Below, piece after piece: positions 23,922 through 34,355 of a DNA stretch of 64,000 bases (position 1 is the stretch's first letter; the number at the start of each line of letters is the position of its first letter). The translations under genes were made by a program, and so were the position numbers. The DNA comes from Mesosutterella multiformis (GTDB taxonomy: Bacteria; Pseudomonadota; Gammaproteobacteria; Burkholderiales; Burkholderiaceae_F). Under the pieces are notes generated by a model. It was not told the origin of the DNA. It was given only the letters and a program-made list of their open reading frames with translations, and made no database searches. The stretch covers positions 62,001 through 126,000 of the forward strand of contig NZ_BGZJ01000001.1 in NCBI RefSeq assembly GCF_003402575.1. The letters run 5' to 3'.

Positions 23922-26900
23922 TCAGGCGCGGTTCATCGCGTGAAGTTCCTGCAGGCTGCGGACCTCGACATCCTTCGCGTGCTTCTGGCCTTCAACCGCG
24001 GCGGCAGCGCCCGAAATCGTCGTGTAGTACACAACGCCGAGCTGCGCAAGCGCCGTCTGGCGGATCTGGCGCGCGTCGCTGATCTGAGTACGGGATTCGT
24101 CAGCCGTCGCGATCACGAGCTGCACGTCACCGTTCTTGATCATATCGACCACGTTCGGACGGCCTTCAGAAACCTTATTCACCACACGGCAGGGAATCGC
24201 CGCATGCTGCAGAAGAGCCGCTGTGCCGCGCGTCGCGACGATATTGAAGCCCTGGTCACGGAGGTGCGTGGCAACCGACACCGCGCGGGCCTTATCGACA
24301 TCGCGGACCGAAATAAACGCCGTACCCTTTTCGGGGAGCCGGTCACCGGCGCCGAGTTCAGCCTTATAAAGCGCTTCGCCGAACGACGCGCCGACACCCA
24401 TCACTTCGCCGGTCGACCGCATTTCAGGTCCAAGGACCGGGTCCACACCGAGGAACTTGGTGAACGGGAACACGGCTTCCTTCACGCACATGTACTTCGG
24501 CGTTACCTCAACCTTGACCCCCTGCTGCTTCATCGTCTGCCCGACCATCACGCGGGCCGCGATCTTCGCGAGCGGCTCACCCGTCGCCTTGCAGACAAAC
24601 GGCACGGTGCGCGAGGCACGCGGATTCACTTCGAGAATGTAGACCTTCGGGTTCTCGGAGTAGGCGTGCTGCACGGCGAGCTGCACATTCATGAGCCCCT
24701 TCACCTTAAGCGCCTCAGCGAGGAGTCTCGTCTCACGCTTGATCTCTTCAACGAGCTCAGGGCGGAGGCTGTAAGGCGGGAGCGAGCACGCCGCGTCGCC
24801 CGAGTGGACGCCGGCCTGCTCAATATGCTGCATGATGCCGCCGATCCGGACTTCGTCCCCGTCACTCACGGCGTCAACGTCCATTTCCACCGCGTCGTCG
24901 AGGAACCGATCGAGGAGCACCGGGCTGTCGTTGCTCACCTTGATCGCCTCACGCATGTAGGCCTCGAGATCCTTCCGGCTGTGGACGATATCCATCGCGC
25001 GGCCGCCAAGCACGTAGGACGGGCGGACAACGAGCGGGTACCCGATTTCGTCTGCCATCACGATGGCGTCTTCTTCGGACCGGGCCGCACGGTTCGGCGG
25101 CTGCAGGATGCCAAGGTCTGACGCAAGCTTCTGGAAGCGGCCTCGGTCTTCCGCGATATCGATCGAATCCGGAGTCGTACCGAGAATCGGCACACCTTCC
25201 TTCTCAAGCTTCCGGCAGAGATTGATTGGGGTCTGACCGCCGTACTGCACGATGACACCGAACGGCTTCTCAATGCGGCAGATCTCGAGCACGTCTTCGA
25301 GCGTCACCGGTTCAAAGAACAGGCGATCCGACGTGTCATAGTCAGTCGACACCGTTTCCGGATTGCAGTTCACCATGATGGTCTCGTAGCCATCTTCGCG
25401 GAGCGCGTGAGCGGCGTGGACGCAGCAATAGTCGAACTCGATACCCTGGCCGATACGGTTCGGACCGCCGCCCAGCACCACCACCTTCTTCCGGTCATCC
25501 GGATCGGCCTCACTCGCGCCGTGGTAGGTGGAGTAGAGGTAAGCGGACGTGGTCTTGAATTCCGCGGCGCACGTATCAACGCGCTTATAGGAGGGGTGCA
25601 GCTTCATCATCCAGCGGTCAGAACGCACTTCGTCCTCAGACACGTGGAGAAGCTTCGCAAGACGGCGGTCGGAGAAGCCCTTCTGCTTGAGGAAGAGGAG
25701 CTCTTCACGCGTGAGCGAGGAAAGCGTCCGGCCCTCAAGCCGCTTCTCGATATCGATGATTTCCTGAATCTGGATAAGGAACCAGGGGTCGATATTCGTC
25801 GCTTCCTGGACTTCCTTCAGCGTCATGCCGATACGGAACGCGTCACCGACATAGAAGATACGCTCGGGGCCCGCGTCGGAAATCTCATAGACGATCTGTT
25901 CGCGGTCGGATGTCTTGCTGTCAAGACCGTCCTTACCGGTTTCAAGACCGCGGAGCGCCTTCTGGAAGGATTCCTGGAACGTGCGGCCGATCGCCATCAC
26001 TTCGCCCACAGCCTTCATCTGGGTGGTCAGACGGTCATCCGCCTGCGGGAACTTCTCAAAGGCGAAACGCGGCATCTTCGTGACGACGTAGTCAATCGTC
26101 GGCTCGAAGGAAATCGGGGTCTTGCCGCCGGTGATGTCGTTCCGGAGTTCGTCAAGCGTGTAGCCCACGGCGAGCTTGGCCGCGACCTTCGCGATCGGGA
26201 AACCGGTTGCCTTGGAGGCGAGAGCGGACGAACGCGACACGCGCGGGTTCATTTCGATCACGATCAGGCGGCCGTTCTTCGGGTTCACGGCGAACTGCAC
26301 GTTTGATCCGCCCGTATCCACGCCGATCTCGCGGAGAATCGCGATCGAGGCGTTACGCATGATCTGATACTCTTTGTCGGTCAGCGTCTGGGCCGGAGCG
26401 ACGGTAATCGAGTCGCCCGTGTGAATACCCATCGGATCGAGGTTCTCAATCGAGCAGACGATGATGCAGTTATCCGCGTGATCGCGGACCACTTCCATCT
26501 CGTACTCTTTCCAGCCGAGAAGCGACTCTTCAATCAGAAGCTCGTGCGTCGGGGAAAGCTTGAGACCGCGCTGGCAGATCCGCACGAACTCTTCCATGTT
26601 GTAGGCGATGCCGCCGCCTGAGCCGCCAAGCGTGAAGCTCGGGCGGATGATCGTGGGGAATCCCACGGTCTGCTGCACTTCGAGCGCTTCCTGCATGTTG
26701 TAGGCGATACCGGACTTCGCGCATTCAAGGCCGATTTTCTCCATCGCTTCCTTGAAGAGCTTGCGGTCCTCAGCCTTTTCAATCGCTTTCGGCGAGGCGC
26801 CGATCAGTTCGATCCCGTACTTATCGAGCACGCCGTGATTCTTCAGATCGAGCGCGCAGTTGAGCGCTGTCTGACCGCCCATCGTCGGCAGAATCACATC

Positions 26901-27149
26901 GGGCCGTTCCTTCGCGATGATCCGCTCAACCACCTCCCAGGTGATCGGCTCAATGTAGGTCGCGTCCACGAGCCCCGGATCCGTCATGATCGTGGCGGGG
27001 TTCGAGTTCACGAGAATGACGCGGTACCCTTCTTCCTTCAGCGCCTTGCAGGCCTGAGCACCGGAGTAGTCAAACTCACAGGCCTGGCCGATGATGATCG
27101 GGCCGGCGCCGATGATGAGAATGGATTTTATGTCCTGACGTTTTGGCAT
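23922..27149 (-). CDS. carB: Carbamoyl-phosphate synthase large subunit
   Basis: Makes carbamoyl phosphate for pyrimidines and arginine from bicarbonate, ATP and ammonia delivered by CarA. The start is the ATG at 27149 ([20 protein letters not shown]), with AGGAT before it, rather than an earlier in-frame start at 27203; this gives 1075 residues, the normal length. The two homologous halves are clear: each opens with a Rossmann-like strand ([20 protein letters not shown] and [20 protein letters not shown]) and contains an ATP-grasp domain ending [18 protein letters not shown] or [18 protein letters not shown]. The C-terminal allosteric domain ([21 protein letters not shown]) follows. It lies 81 bases after carA and ends the operon. 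Confidence 0.97.
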   Translation of the reverse strand: MPKRQDIKSILIIGAGPIIIGQACEFDYSGAQACKALKEEGYRVILVNSNPATIMTDPGLVDATYIEPITWEVVERIIAKERPDVILPTMGGQTALNCALDLKNHGVLDKYGIELIGASPKAIEKAEDRKLFKEAMEKIGLECAKSGIAYNMQEALEVQQTVGFPTIIRPSFTLGGSGGGIAYNMEEFVRICQRGLKLSPTHELLIEESLLGWKEYEMEVVRDHADNCIIVCSIENLDPMGIHTGDSITVAPAQTLTDKEYQIMRNASIAILREIGVDTGGSNVQFAVNPKNGRLIVIEMNPRVSRSSALASKATGFPIAKVAAKLAVGYTLDELRNDITGGKTPISFEPTIDYVVTKMPRFAFEKFPQADDRLTTQMKAVGEVMAIGRTFQESFQKALRGLETGKDGLDSKTSDREQIVYEISDAGPERIFYVGDAFRIGMTLKEVQEATNIDPWFLIQIQEIIDIEKRLEGRTLSSLTREELLFLKQKGFSDRRLAKLLHVSEDEVRSDRWMMKLHPSYKRVDTCAAEFKTTSAYLYSTYHGASEADPDDRKKVVVLGGGPNRIGQGIEFDYCCVHAAHALREDGYETIMVNCNPETVSTDYDTSDRLFFEPVTLEDVLEICRIEKPFGVIVQYGGQTPINLCRKLEKEGVPILGTTPDSIDIAEDRGRFQKLASDLGILQPPNRAARSEEDAIVMADEIGYPLVVRPSYVLGGRAMDIVHSRKDLEAYMREAIKVSNDSPVLLDRFLDDAVEMDVDAVSDGDEVRIGGIMQHIEQAGVHSGDAACSLPPYSLRPELVEEIKRETRLLAEALKVKGLMNVQLAVQHAYSENPKVYILEVNPRASRTVPFVCKATGEPLAKIAARVMVGQTMKQQGVKVEVTPKYMCVKEAVFPFTKFLGVDPVLGPEMRSTGEVMGVGASFGEALYKAELGAGDRLPEKGTAFISVRDVDKARAVSVATHLRDQGFNIVATRGTAALLQHAAIPCRVVNKVSEGRPNVVDMIKNGDVQLVIATADESRTQISDARQIRQTALAQLGVVYYTTISGAAAAVEGQKHAKDVEVRSLQELHAMNRA

Positions 27150-27230
27150 TTCGCTATCCTGTCTGCCGCCTTTCCCCGAGTGGCCGGAGCGCTCCCCGGG
27201 CAAAGGCCAATATTAAGAATTACCGGAAAA

Positions 27231-28424
27231 TTACCTGGCCGCCTTGCTTTCAGCGTACGTACGGACCATCTGTCCGAAACGCTCGAAAAGCGGGGAAATG
27301 TCCTGAGGTCCCGGGCTCGCTTCAGGGTGACCCTGGAAGCTGAAGGCCGGAGCGTCGGTAAGCTCCATACCCTGGAGCGTGCCGTCAAAGAGCGACTCGT
27401 GCGTCACACGGACATTCGCGGGAAGCGTGGAGGCGTCGACCGCAAACCCGTGGTTCTGGCTCGTGATGTATACATGCTTCGTCTTCACATCGATCACCGG
27501 GTGATTGGCGCCGTGGTGACCGGTCTTCATCTTTACGGTCTTTCCGCCCACCGCGAGACCGAGGATCTGGTGCCCGAGGCAGATACCGAAGAACGGAATG
27601 CCGGACTTCAGAATCTTTTTCGCGGTTTCAATCGCGTACGTGCAGGGTTCCGGATCTCCCGGGCCGTTCGAGAAGAAGAAGCCATCCGGGGAATACTTCA
27701 TCGCGTCTTCAAAGGAAGTCTTCGCGGGCAGCACGGTAACGCGCAGTCCCTGATTCACGAGAAGGCGGAGAATGTTCTGCTTCACGCCGAAGTCGTAAGC
27801 CACGATGTGGAAGGGAAGCTCAGGCTTCGTGTAGGAGGTAGCGCCCGTGTCGTTATCGATCTGCCAGGTGCCTTCGGTCCACTCGTACGGAGCCTTGGTG
27901 GTCACAACCTGAGCGAGATCCTGACCCACCATGCCGGTGTAGCTCTTCGCGGCTTCCACAGCGGCATTCAGTTCCTCGTCAGTCAGCGTGCCGTTCGCGG
28001 CCGTCAGAATACAGGCTGCCTGCGCGCCGCGGTCACGGATGATCTGGGTAAGGAGACGGTTATCGACTTCGGCAATGCCAACCACGCCGGAACGGGTGAG
28101 GTATTCGGAAAGCGTTTCCTTCGCACGGAAGTTCGAGACGATGGGAGAAAGGGTTTCGATGACGAGGCCCACCGCGTAAATGCGGCCCGATTCGGTATCT
28201 TCGTTATTCACGCCCACGTTGCCGATATGCGGATACGTGAGATTGACGATCTGACCGGTGTAGGACGGATCTGTCAGGATTTCCTGATAGCCCGTCATGG
28301 ACGTATTGAAAACGACTTCAGCGATGGTACGACCGGGCGCGCCGATGGAACGGCCGCGGAACAGCGTTCCGTCGGCCAGGGCCAGTACAGCCTCAGGCCG
28401 GTTGTCCTGAATGAGTGAGCTCAC
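27231..28424 (-). CDS. carA: Carbamoyl-phosphate synthase small (glutaminase) subunit
   Basis: Hydrolyses glutamine and passes ammonia to CarB. The 397-residue protein has the CarA N-terminal domain ([34 protein letters not shown]) and a class I glutamine amidotransferase domain with the nucleophile in [14 protein letters not shown], the oxyanion region ISNGPGDPE (here FSNGPGDPE) and the His-Glu pair in [12 protein letters not shown]. The start codon is a GTG with GGGAG six bases upstream. A TATAAT at 28592-28597 about 165 bases upstream may be its promoter, giving a long leader. Arginine and pyrimidine control would be expected, but I see no clear operator. Confidence 0.96.
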   Translation of the reverse strand: MSSLIQDNRPEAVLALADGTLFRGRSIGAPGRTIAEVVFNTSMTGYQEILTDPSYTGQIVNLTYPHIGNVGVNNEDTESGRIYAVGLVIETLSPIVSNFRAKETLSEYLTRSGVVGIAEVDNRLLTQIIRDRGAQAACILTAANGTLTDEELNAAVEAAKSYTGMVGQDLAQVVTTKAPYEWTEGTWQIDNDTGATSYTKPELPFHIVAYDFGVKQNILRLLVNQGLRVTVLPAKTSFEDAMKYSPDGFFFSNGPGDPEPCTYAIETAKKILKSGIPFFGICLGHQILGLAVGGKTVKMKTGHHGANHPVIDVKTKHVYITSQNHGFAVDASTLPANVRVTHESLFDGTLQGMELTDAPAFSFQGHPEASPGPQDISPLFERFGQMVRTYAESKAAR

Positions 28425-28591
28425 GTGCTTCTCCCGTTACGTTAAACAGTGTGCCCGGCGGGCAACCGACGGGTTCCTCGCTTTCGGGGCGCACGAGCCG
28501 GAACCAGCTTTGAAGGGAAAAGAAGGCACCGGCTTACAGATTGTGTTGCTCGAGACCTCCGAAACCGAAAGTCTGTTGCGGTTAACTGATT

Positions 28592-28620
28592 ATTATACTG
28601 TGAGACGAACGTCTCTGGAA
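28592..28620 (-). promoter_or_regulatory. Possible carAB promoter
   Basis: TATAAT on the minus strand (28592-28597) with TTCCAG 17 bases upstream (28615-28620). The -10 is perfect but the -35 is poor. A small GAGAC/GTCTC dyad lies in the spacer. It falls between tRNA-Leu and carA, so read-through from the tRNA operon is an alternative. Confidence 0.4.
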
Positions 28621-28625
28621 ATGCC

Positions 28626-28708
28626 TGGTACCCGGGACGGGACTCGAACCCGTATGCCGAAGCGAGGGATTTTAAGTCCCCTGCGTCTACCAATTCCGCC
28701 ACCCGGGC
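28626..28708 (-). tRNA. tRNA-Leu (anticodon TAA)
   Basis: An 83-base class II tRNA with encoded CCA, a long variable arm (CTCGCTTCGGCATA) and the anticodon loop CTTAAAA. The acceptor stem GCCCGGG pairs with CCCGGGT, with one G-U pair. Last gene of the four-tRNA operon. Confidence 0.96.
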
Positions 28709-28765
28709 ACTCGCTGATGCAGATATGAAAAAAGGAAGCCCTTGAAAGCTTCCTCTTCTCGAAAA

Positions 28766-28841
28766 TGGAGCGGGAGACGAGTCTCGAACTCGCGACCTCA
28801 ACCTTGGCAAGGTTGCGCTCTACCAACTGAGCTACTCCCGC
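28766..28841 (-). tRNA. tRNA-Gly (anticodon GCC), second copy
   Basis: Identical by eye to the copy at 8805-8880. It lies between tRNA-Cys and tRNA-Leu, where the E. coli glyW-cysT-leuZ operon has nothing, so it looks like an extra copy inserted by duplication. Confidence 0.97.
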
Positions 28842-28862
28842 ATCAGTACGCCTGCTGAATTA

Positions 28863-28936
28863 TGGAGGCGCGAGGCAGAATCGAACTGCCGTGAACGGAT
28901 TTGCAATCCGGTGCATAACCACTTTGCTATCGCGCC
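28863..28936 (-). tRNA. tRNA-Cys (anticodon GCA)
   Basis: A 74-base tRNA with encoded CCA, acceptor stem GGCGCGA and anticodon loop TTGCAAA. It lies between two tRNA-Gly genes. Confidence 0.97.
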
Positions 28937-28967
28937 ACCACGCTTCCTCAGCATTACTGAAGAATCC

Positions 28968-29043
28968 TGGAGCGGGAGACGAGTCTCGAACTCGCGACCT
29001 CAACCTTGGCAAGGTTGCGCTCTACCAACTGAGCTACTCCCGC
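28968..29043 (-). tRNA. tRNA-Gly (anticodon GCC), third copy and first gene of the operon
   Basis: Identical by eye to the other two tRNA-Gly genes. It is first in the order Gly-Cys-Gly-Leu, 12 bases after a strong -10. Confidence 0.97.
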
Positions 29044-29055
29044 ATAGGAATACAA

Positions 29056-29083
29056 ATTCTACGGATAAAAAGCCGTTTGTCAA
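29056..29083 (-). promoter_or_regulatory. Promoter of the tRNA operon
   Basis: On the minus strand TTGACA (29078-29083, perfect) and TAGAAT (29056-29061) are 16 bases apart. The first tRNA begins 12 bases after the -10. This is one of the clearest sigma-70 promoters in the window. Confidence 0.85.
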
Positions 29084-29205
29084 GGCTTCGTCTCCAAAGA
29101 TTTTTTCCCTCTACTGGTTTTTCGTTACGATTCCGCCCTTAACGGATTGACACGCACCTATATAATTAATGAGATAGGACACTTATTTACTCAATCAGAA
29201 AAGCC

Positions 29206-30333
29206 ATGCCGCTGAGCCGCCGAAATCTGCTGACACTGCTTCTGACAGCCGCCATACCTGGGCTGCCGGCGGCTGTCTGCGCTCAGCTTCCGGATCCGGC
29301 TCTGAGAAAAACGGAGTCGAGCGAGGATACGTCTTACCCCGCGATGCCAGAGGTTCAGGCTTACATTGAGGAAACCGCCGCGGCGACTCAGCTTCCTAAG
29401 TCCTTTATTGAAGAGGTCCTCTCGCAGGCTACGTATTCCGCCCGCGTGGAGCAGCTGATGACACCGAAGCCCCGGAAGCCGAATGCGCCGAAAACCGCGG
29501 TCCGCGGCGACTGGCGGGTCTATCAGCACCGGATGGTCGGAAAGTCCCGGATTGAGAAGGGATCGGAATTCCTCGAGGAAAACGACGAGGCTTTCGGAAA
29601 GGCGGAGGACCGCTACGGCATTCCGCGGGACATCGTGGCGTCGATCATCGGCGTTGAAACGGTCTACGGCAGAAACCAGGGCAGTTTCCGCGTTCTGGAT
29701 TCCCTCTGCACGCTTACTTTCGATTACAAGCGCCGCGCGGATTACTTCAGGACGGAACTCACCGAGTTTCTCCTGCTTCTTCGCGAGCAGCATCTCGATC
29801 CTGCTACGGTCTATGGGAGCTTCGCGGGCGCAATCGGCATGGGGCAATTCATGCCCTCCTCGGTGCGCAAGTATGCCGTCGACTTTGACGGGGACGGTCA
29901 GATCGATCTCGTTGGGTCGAGCGCTGACGCGATCGGCTCAGTGGCGAACTACCTCTCAAGCCACGGCTGGGTCCGGGGGCTTCCGCCGTTTTTCTCCTGC
30001 ACGCCGGACAGCGACGCCGATATGCGGCTCGTCACAGGCGGCATCACCACTGATACGACGTTTGACCACGCGCTCCGGGCCGGGTTCATTCCGGATTTCG
30101 AGCTCAACATCCCGGGTGACGAACCTCTGATGATCGTTGATCTCCCGTACCGCGACCAGGATGGAAAGCAGGCGACAGAGTACCGCCTCGGGACCCGGAA
30201 TTTCCAGACGATCCTGAACTATAACCACAGCTATTTCTACGCCAGCGCGGTATCAGATCTCGCGGAGGAAATCGAAACGATTTCGATGGACAGCGCAGCG
30301 GCCAGCATGGCGTCAAGCTCCGCCTCTTCCTGA
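29206..30333 (+). CDS. mltB: Membrane-bound-type lytic murein transglycosylase B
   Basis: Cleaves peptidoglycan with 1,6-anhydro product formation in the periplasm. The 375-residue protein begins with an export signal (MPLSRRNLLTLLLTAAIPGL) that contains a Ser-Arg-Arg pair, so Tat export is possible; there is no lipobox. The SLT_2 domain shows the catalytic Glu in SIIGVETVYGRN, the FDYKRRADYFRTEL block, SFAGAIGMGQFMPSS and YAVDFDGDGQIDL. The C-terminus ends in a Ser and Ala-rich tail instead of a peptidoglycan-binding repeat. TTAACG (29139-29144) and TATAAT (29161-29166), 16 bases apart, could be its promoter, opposite the tRNA promoter. A bidirectional terminator follows. Confidence 0.93.
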   Translation: MPLSRRNLLTLLLTAAIPGLPAAVCAQLPDPALRKTESSEDTSYPAMPEVQAYIEETAAATQLPKSFIEEVLSQATYSARVEQLMTPKPRKPNAPKTAVRGDWRVYQHRMVGKSRIEKGSEFLEENDEAFGKAEDRYGIPRDIVASIIGVETVYGRNQGSFRVLDSLCTLTFDYKRRADYFRTELTEFLLLLREQHLDPATVYGSFAGAIGMGQFMPSSVRKYAVDFDGDGQIDLVGSSADAIGSVANYLSSHGWVRGLPPFFSCTPDSDADMRLVTGGITTDTTFDHALRAGFIPDFELNIPGDEPLMIVDLPYRDQDGKQATEYRLGTRNFQTILNYNHSYFYASAVSDLAEEIETISMDSAAASMASSSASS

Positions 30334-30356
30334 AACCGGTGATCATTTCCCGGAAT

Positions 30357-30396
30357 GCAAAAACCGACCCCGGTTCTGTACCGAGGTCGGTTTTTT
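30357..30396. terminator. Bidirectional terminator between mltB and the FAH-family gene
   Basis: ACCGACC (30363-30369) and GGTCGGT (30385-30391) pair, with A and T runs on both outer sides, so it can serve both converging transcripts. Confidence 0.85.
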
Positions 30397-30430
30397 CTTG
30401 CCTATCCCGAAAGCGCGCGGGAGTGACGTA

Positions 30431-31123
30431 TCAAACGATCTTCATATCGAGCGTACCGACACCCGCGATGCCGCCCTTCAGGAAATCGCCCTTCTTCACG
30501 GGACCGACACCAGCCGGCGTTCCGGTGAAGACAATATCACCCGCCTTCAGTTCCCAGAACTTCGAGAGATGGCTGATCAGCTCAGCCGGCGTGAAAAGCA
30601 TCTGATCGATATTGCCGTCCTGCTTTTTCTCGCTGTTCACGTAGAGCCAGATCCCCAGATTCTGCAGCTCCGGTGTCCGTTCAATCGGGCGGAGCGCCGT
30701 GACGGGGAGCGCGCTGTCAACCGTCTTCCCCTTTTCCCAGGGCTGCCCTTTGTCACGCATTCTGAAGTGCCAGTCGCGGCGCGTAAAGTCGCAGCCGACC
30801 GCGAAGCCGTAGATCGCCTTTTCAGCTTCTTCAGGCGTGAGGTCGCGGCCGCCTGACTTCAGCGCGACAACGAGCTCAATCTCATGCTGGAAATTATCGG
30901 ACTGAGGAGGATACGAGATTTCAGCCACGGTTCCTTCCGGAACCGGCACAACCGCGTCAACAGGCTTCAGGAAGATCACCGGCTCGTCCGGAGCGTTCAG
31001 CTCCTTATTGTGGGCCGAGTAGTTGTGACCGATGAAATACACGCGATGCAGGGGGAAGTAAAGATTCTTCTCCCCCACGATCGGCAGAACGGCCTGAGGG
31101 GGCGGTGCAAAAAGAAATGACAT
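30431..31123 (-). CDS. Fumarylacetoacetate hydrolase (FAH) family protein
   Basis: A metal-dependent C-C hydrolase, decarboxylase or oxaloacetate tautomerase-like enzyme. The ATG at 31123 has a perfect AGGAG five bases upstream, so the extension to 31165 is discarded; 230 residues. Family marks are FFIGHNYSAHNKE-type substrate residues near the N-terminus (VYFIGHNYSAHNKEL), PVIFLKP, the metal-binding pair in FQHEIELVVAL, the third ligand Asp in AVGCDFTRRDWHF, and IVFTGTPAGVGPV. It is close to the YcgM-type small FAH proteins, which act on acylpyruvates or oxaloacetate. The exact substrate cannot be read. It follows pssA on the same strand, the place where many betaproteobacteria have leuA. 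Confidence 0.88.
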   Translation of the reverse strand: MSFLFAPPPQAVLPIVGEKNLYFPLHRVYFIGHNYSAHNKELNAPDEPVIFLKPVDAVVPVPEGTVAEISYPPQSDNFQHEIELVVALKSGGRDLTPEEAEKAIYGFAVGCDFTRRDWHFRMRDKGQPWEKGKTVDSALPVTALRPIERTPELQNLGIWLYVNSEKKQDGNIDQMLFTPAELISHLSKFWELKAGDIVFTGTPAGVGPVKKGDFLKGGIAGVGTLDMKIV

Positions 31124-31214
31124 AGGAACTCCTCTGATAAAGGGCGGCTCGCGCCGCGTCCGCATGATGCTTCATTTGCCTGCGGCCCTCAGGGCTTAGG
31201 CGGAAAAGCCAGCG

Positions 31215-32036
31215 TCAGGCTTCTTCCTCATCACGCTCAGGCTTCACGGGGTTCGGACGGCCCTTCCACCAGAGATAAGCCTGATAGACGTAGCCCGAGA
31301 CGGCGTAAATGCAGAAGATGATGAAGATCGAGAGTGACGGATTGCTCGAAATAATGATGAAGAGAATCGCCGCGACGAAAAGGAACCAGAACGGCACGGT
31401 TCTCACAACGGCAAGGCTCTTGCCGGAGAAGAACGGCGCGTTGCAGACCATCGTAAGGCCGGCGAAAACCGCGAGCACCGCGGCCATCCAGGGAAGCGCG
31501 TCACCCGTCCAGGCGGGGAGCTTGTTATCAACCGCGAGCCACACAAAGCCTGCGATCAGTGCGGCAGCCGCCGGGCTCGGAAGCCCCTGGAAGAAGCTCT
31601 TATCCACGACCTTCACATTGGTATTGAAGCGGGCAAGACGGAGACCGGCGCCCAGGCAGTAAATGAAAGCCGCGGCCCAGCCGATCTTTCCAAGGCCGGA
31701 AAGCGCGAACTGATAGATCACGAGAGCCGGCGCCACGCCGAACGCTGTCATATCCGCGATCGAGTCATACTGCACGCCAAACTCGCTCTGCGTATGAGTG
31801 AGGCGGGCGACACGGCCGTCACAGCCGTCAAAAATCATCGAGAAGAAGATCGCAATGGAGGCAATATCAAAGTGCCCGGCCATGGCCTGAACAATCGCGT
31901 AAAACGCGCAGAAAAGCGACGCCGTCGTAAAAAGGTTCGGCAGAACGTAGATGCCCCGCGTGCGGACAATCCTGATATTGCGCTTTCCGATTTCGGTAAG
32001 CGGAACTCGCTGACCCGGGATGTGTTCTGAAGTCAT
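31215..32036 (-). CDS. pssA: CDP-diacylglycerol-serine O-phosphatidyltransferase
   Basis: Makes phosphatidylserine in the inner membrane. The 273-residue protein has seven to eight hydrophobic segments. The CDP-alcohol phosphotransferase signature is complete: DGCDGRVARLTHTQSEFG, followed by the VQYDSIAD end of the motif, with all the metal-binding Asp. Length and topology match the type II (Bacillus-like) enzyme common in betaproteobacteria. It follows psd by 102 bases, so synthesis and decarboxylation of phosphatidylserine are encoded together downstream of ilvBNC, a conserved order. Confidence 0.94.
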   Translation of the reverse strand: MTSEHIPGQRVPLTEIGKRNIRIVRTRGIYVLPNLFTTASLFCAFYAIVQAMAGHFDIASIAIFFSMIFDGCDGRVARLTHTQSEFGVQYDSIADMTAFGVAPALVIYQFALSGLGKIGWAAAFIYCLGAGLRLARFNTNVKVVDKSFFQGLPSPAAAALIAGFVWLAVDNKLPAWTGDALPWMAAVLAVFAGLTMVCNAPFFSGKSLAVVRTVPFWFLFVAAILFIIISSNPSLSIFIIFCIYAVSGYVYQAYLWWKGRPNPVKPERDEEEA

Positions 32037-32138
32037 TTTTATCGTCTTTTCCTGAATAACTGAATGCAGACGCGGACGCCGGGGCTTACCCAGGCATCCG
32101 CTTTGCTTTTTTGGGGGAACGGTCAGAGCGCCGAAGCC

Positions 32139-33050
32139 TTACTTCGCTGAAGCGTCAGTCGTCTTCGCGGGTTCAGCCGCGGCAGGAGCGCTTGTCTCAG
32201 ACTCCGCGGGAGCGGCAGCCGCCGGTTCGGACTCCGAAGGCTTCGCCGCGGCAGGAGCTTCCGGAGCTTCTGCTTCAGCTGCAGGGGCTGCGGGGGCCGC
32301 GGCCGGTGCAGCGGGGGTTTCACTCTGAGCGGCAGCAGGTGCTGTCACAGAAGAGTCTTCCGATTCATCGAGCGGAGCCTCGGGTTCATCCAGAGCCTCG
32401 CCAAGAACCGCGAGGACGGTTGTCGTGCCCCAGACCTTCTCCCCGATCACAACCTTCGGGCGGGCGTTCAGCGGAAGGTACATATCCACGCGGCTTCCGA
32501 AACGGATAAAGCCGTAACGATCACCCCGGTTCAGATGATCGCCTTCCTTCACGTAATTCAGAATGCGGTGCGTCACGAGACCCGCGATCTGAACGAACGT
32601 CACCAGGTTCCCATCATCCGCCCGCACCACAAGGCCGCACTGCTCGTTCTCAGCGCTTGCCTTATCGAGCGACGCGTTGAAATACTTGCCCGGGCGGTAC
32701 ACCTTCTTCAGCACGGTGCCGTCAACCGGAGACTTCTGGCTGTGGACGTTGAAAAGATTCATGAAGACGGAGATCAGAATCGCGTCACGTCCCGTATAGG
32801 GATCCTTCGCCTTTTCAACCTTCAGAACCTGGCCGTCAACGACGGAAAGCACAAGCTTCTCGCCCTGGGGAATTTCACGCGCCGGGTCCCGGAAGAACTG
32901 AACCACAAGAATAAAAAGCGCCCAGAAGATGACGCTCAGAAAGCCCCAGCCCATTGCCGTCGCGAGAAGCGCAAGAACGCCCGTGCCCGCCATGAAGGGC
33001 CAACCCTCTTTCGCAAAGATGGGATGGGGATAGATTCTTTTATCCATAGA
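32139..33050 (-). CDS. psd: Phosphatidylserine decarboxylase proenzyme with long Ala/Pro/Glu tail
   Basis: Converts phosphatidylserine to phosphatidylethanolamine. The start at 33050 (MDKRIYPHPIFAKEGWPF) has GGAG upstream. The first 215 residues or so are the short archaeal-type PSD: membrane segments GVLALLATAMGWGFLSVIFW, then FRDPAREIP, FNVHSQKSPVDGTV and the self-cleavage site RFGSRVDMYLP, where the Ser becomes the pyruvoyl group. Normal members end shortly after this. Here about 85 residues follow, made almost only of Ala, Pro, Glu, Ser and Thr. Because cleavage leaves the tail on the small alpha subunit, it would extend from the active enzyme. No frameshift is needed to explain it: the frame and composition continue smoothly to the stop. 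Confidence 0.93.
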   Translation of the reverse strand, partial: SMDKRIYPHPIFAKEGWPFMAGTGVLALLATAMGWGFLSVIFWALFILVVQFFRDPAREIPQGEKLVLSVVDGQVLKVEKAKDPYTGRDAILISVFMNLFNVHSQKSPVDGTVLKKVYRPGKYFNASLDKASAENEQCGLVVRADDGNLVTFVQIAGLVTHRILNYVKEGDHLNRGDRYGFIRFGSRVDMYLPLNARPKVVIGEKVWGTTTVLAVLGEALDEPEAPLDESEDSSVTAPAAAQSETPAAPAAAPAAPAAEAEAPEAPAAAKPSESEPAAAAPAESETSAPAAAEPAKTTDASAK

Positions 33051-33178
33051 TATTGATCTCCAGGATCTCACCAAAAACGTATTTCCGATAGGGCATTCTA
33101 TCAGGGTGACCGCGCAATTTCTCTACACCTCCCCCGTATCCGTTTTCATTCCGCACCGGGTATCCCGGCAGATACGCT

Positions 33179-33212
33179 GTCGCCCCGGAGAACCCATATT
33201 CCCCGGGGCGAC
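33179..33212 (-). terminator. Hairpin between ilvC and psd
   Basis: Arms GTCGCCCCGG (33179-33188) and CCGGGGCGAC (33203-33212) form a ten-pair stem on the minus strand but no T run follows. It may be a partial terminator or an mRNA end-protecting structure. Confidence 0.45.
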
Positions 33213-33244
33213 GGAAAGCTGCTGAAATGACTCAGCAAGAGCGA

Positions 33245-34324
<1,080 letters not shown>

Positions 34325-34355
34325 TCAGATCAGTAAATAAGAAACGCTTTTGCTG

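Noticed and set aside
26835-28418. Long plus-strand open frame (527 codons) opposite carA and the start of carB
   Set aside because: It is the antisense shadow of carA and carB in GC-rich DNA; both minus-strand genes show full family motifs and it has none.
20214-29043. Integrative element running from the recombinase to the tRNA cluster
   Set aside because: All genes between (holB, mltG, carB, carA) are core housekeeping genes, composition does not change, and no repeat of a tRNA end was found by eye near the recombinase.
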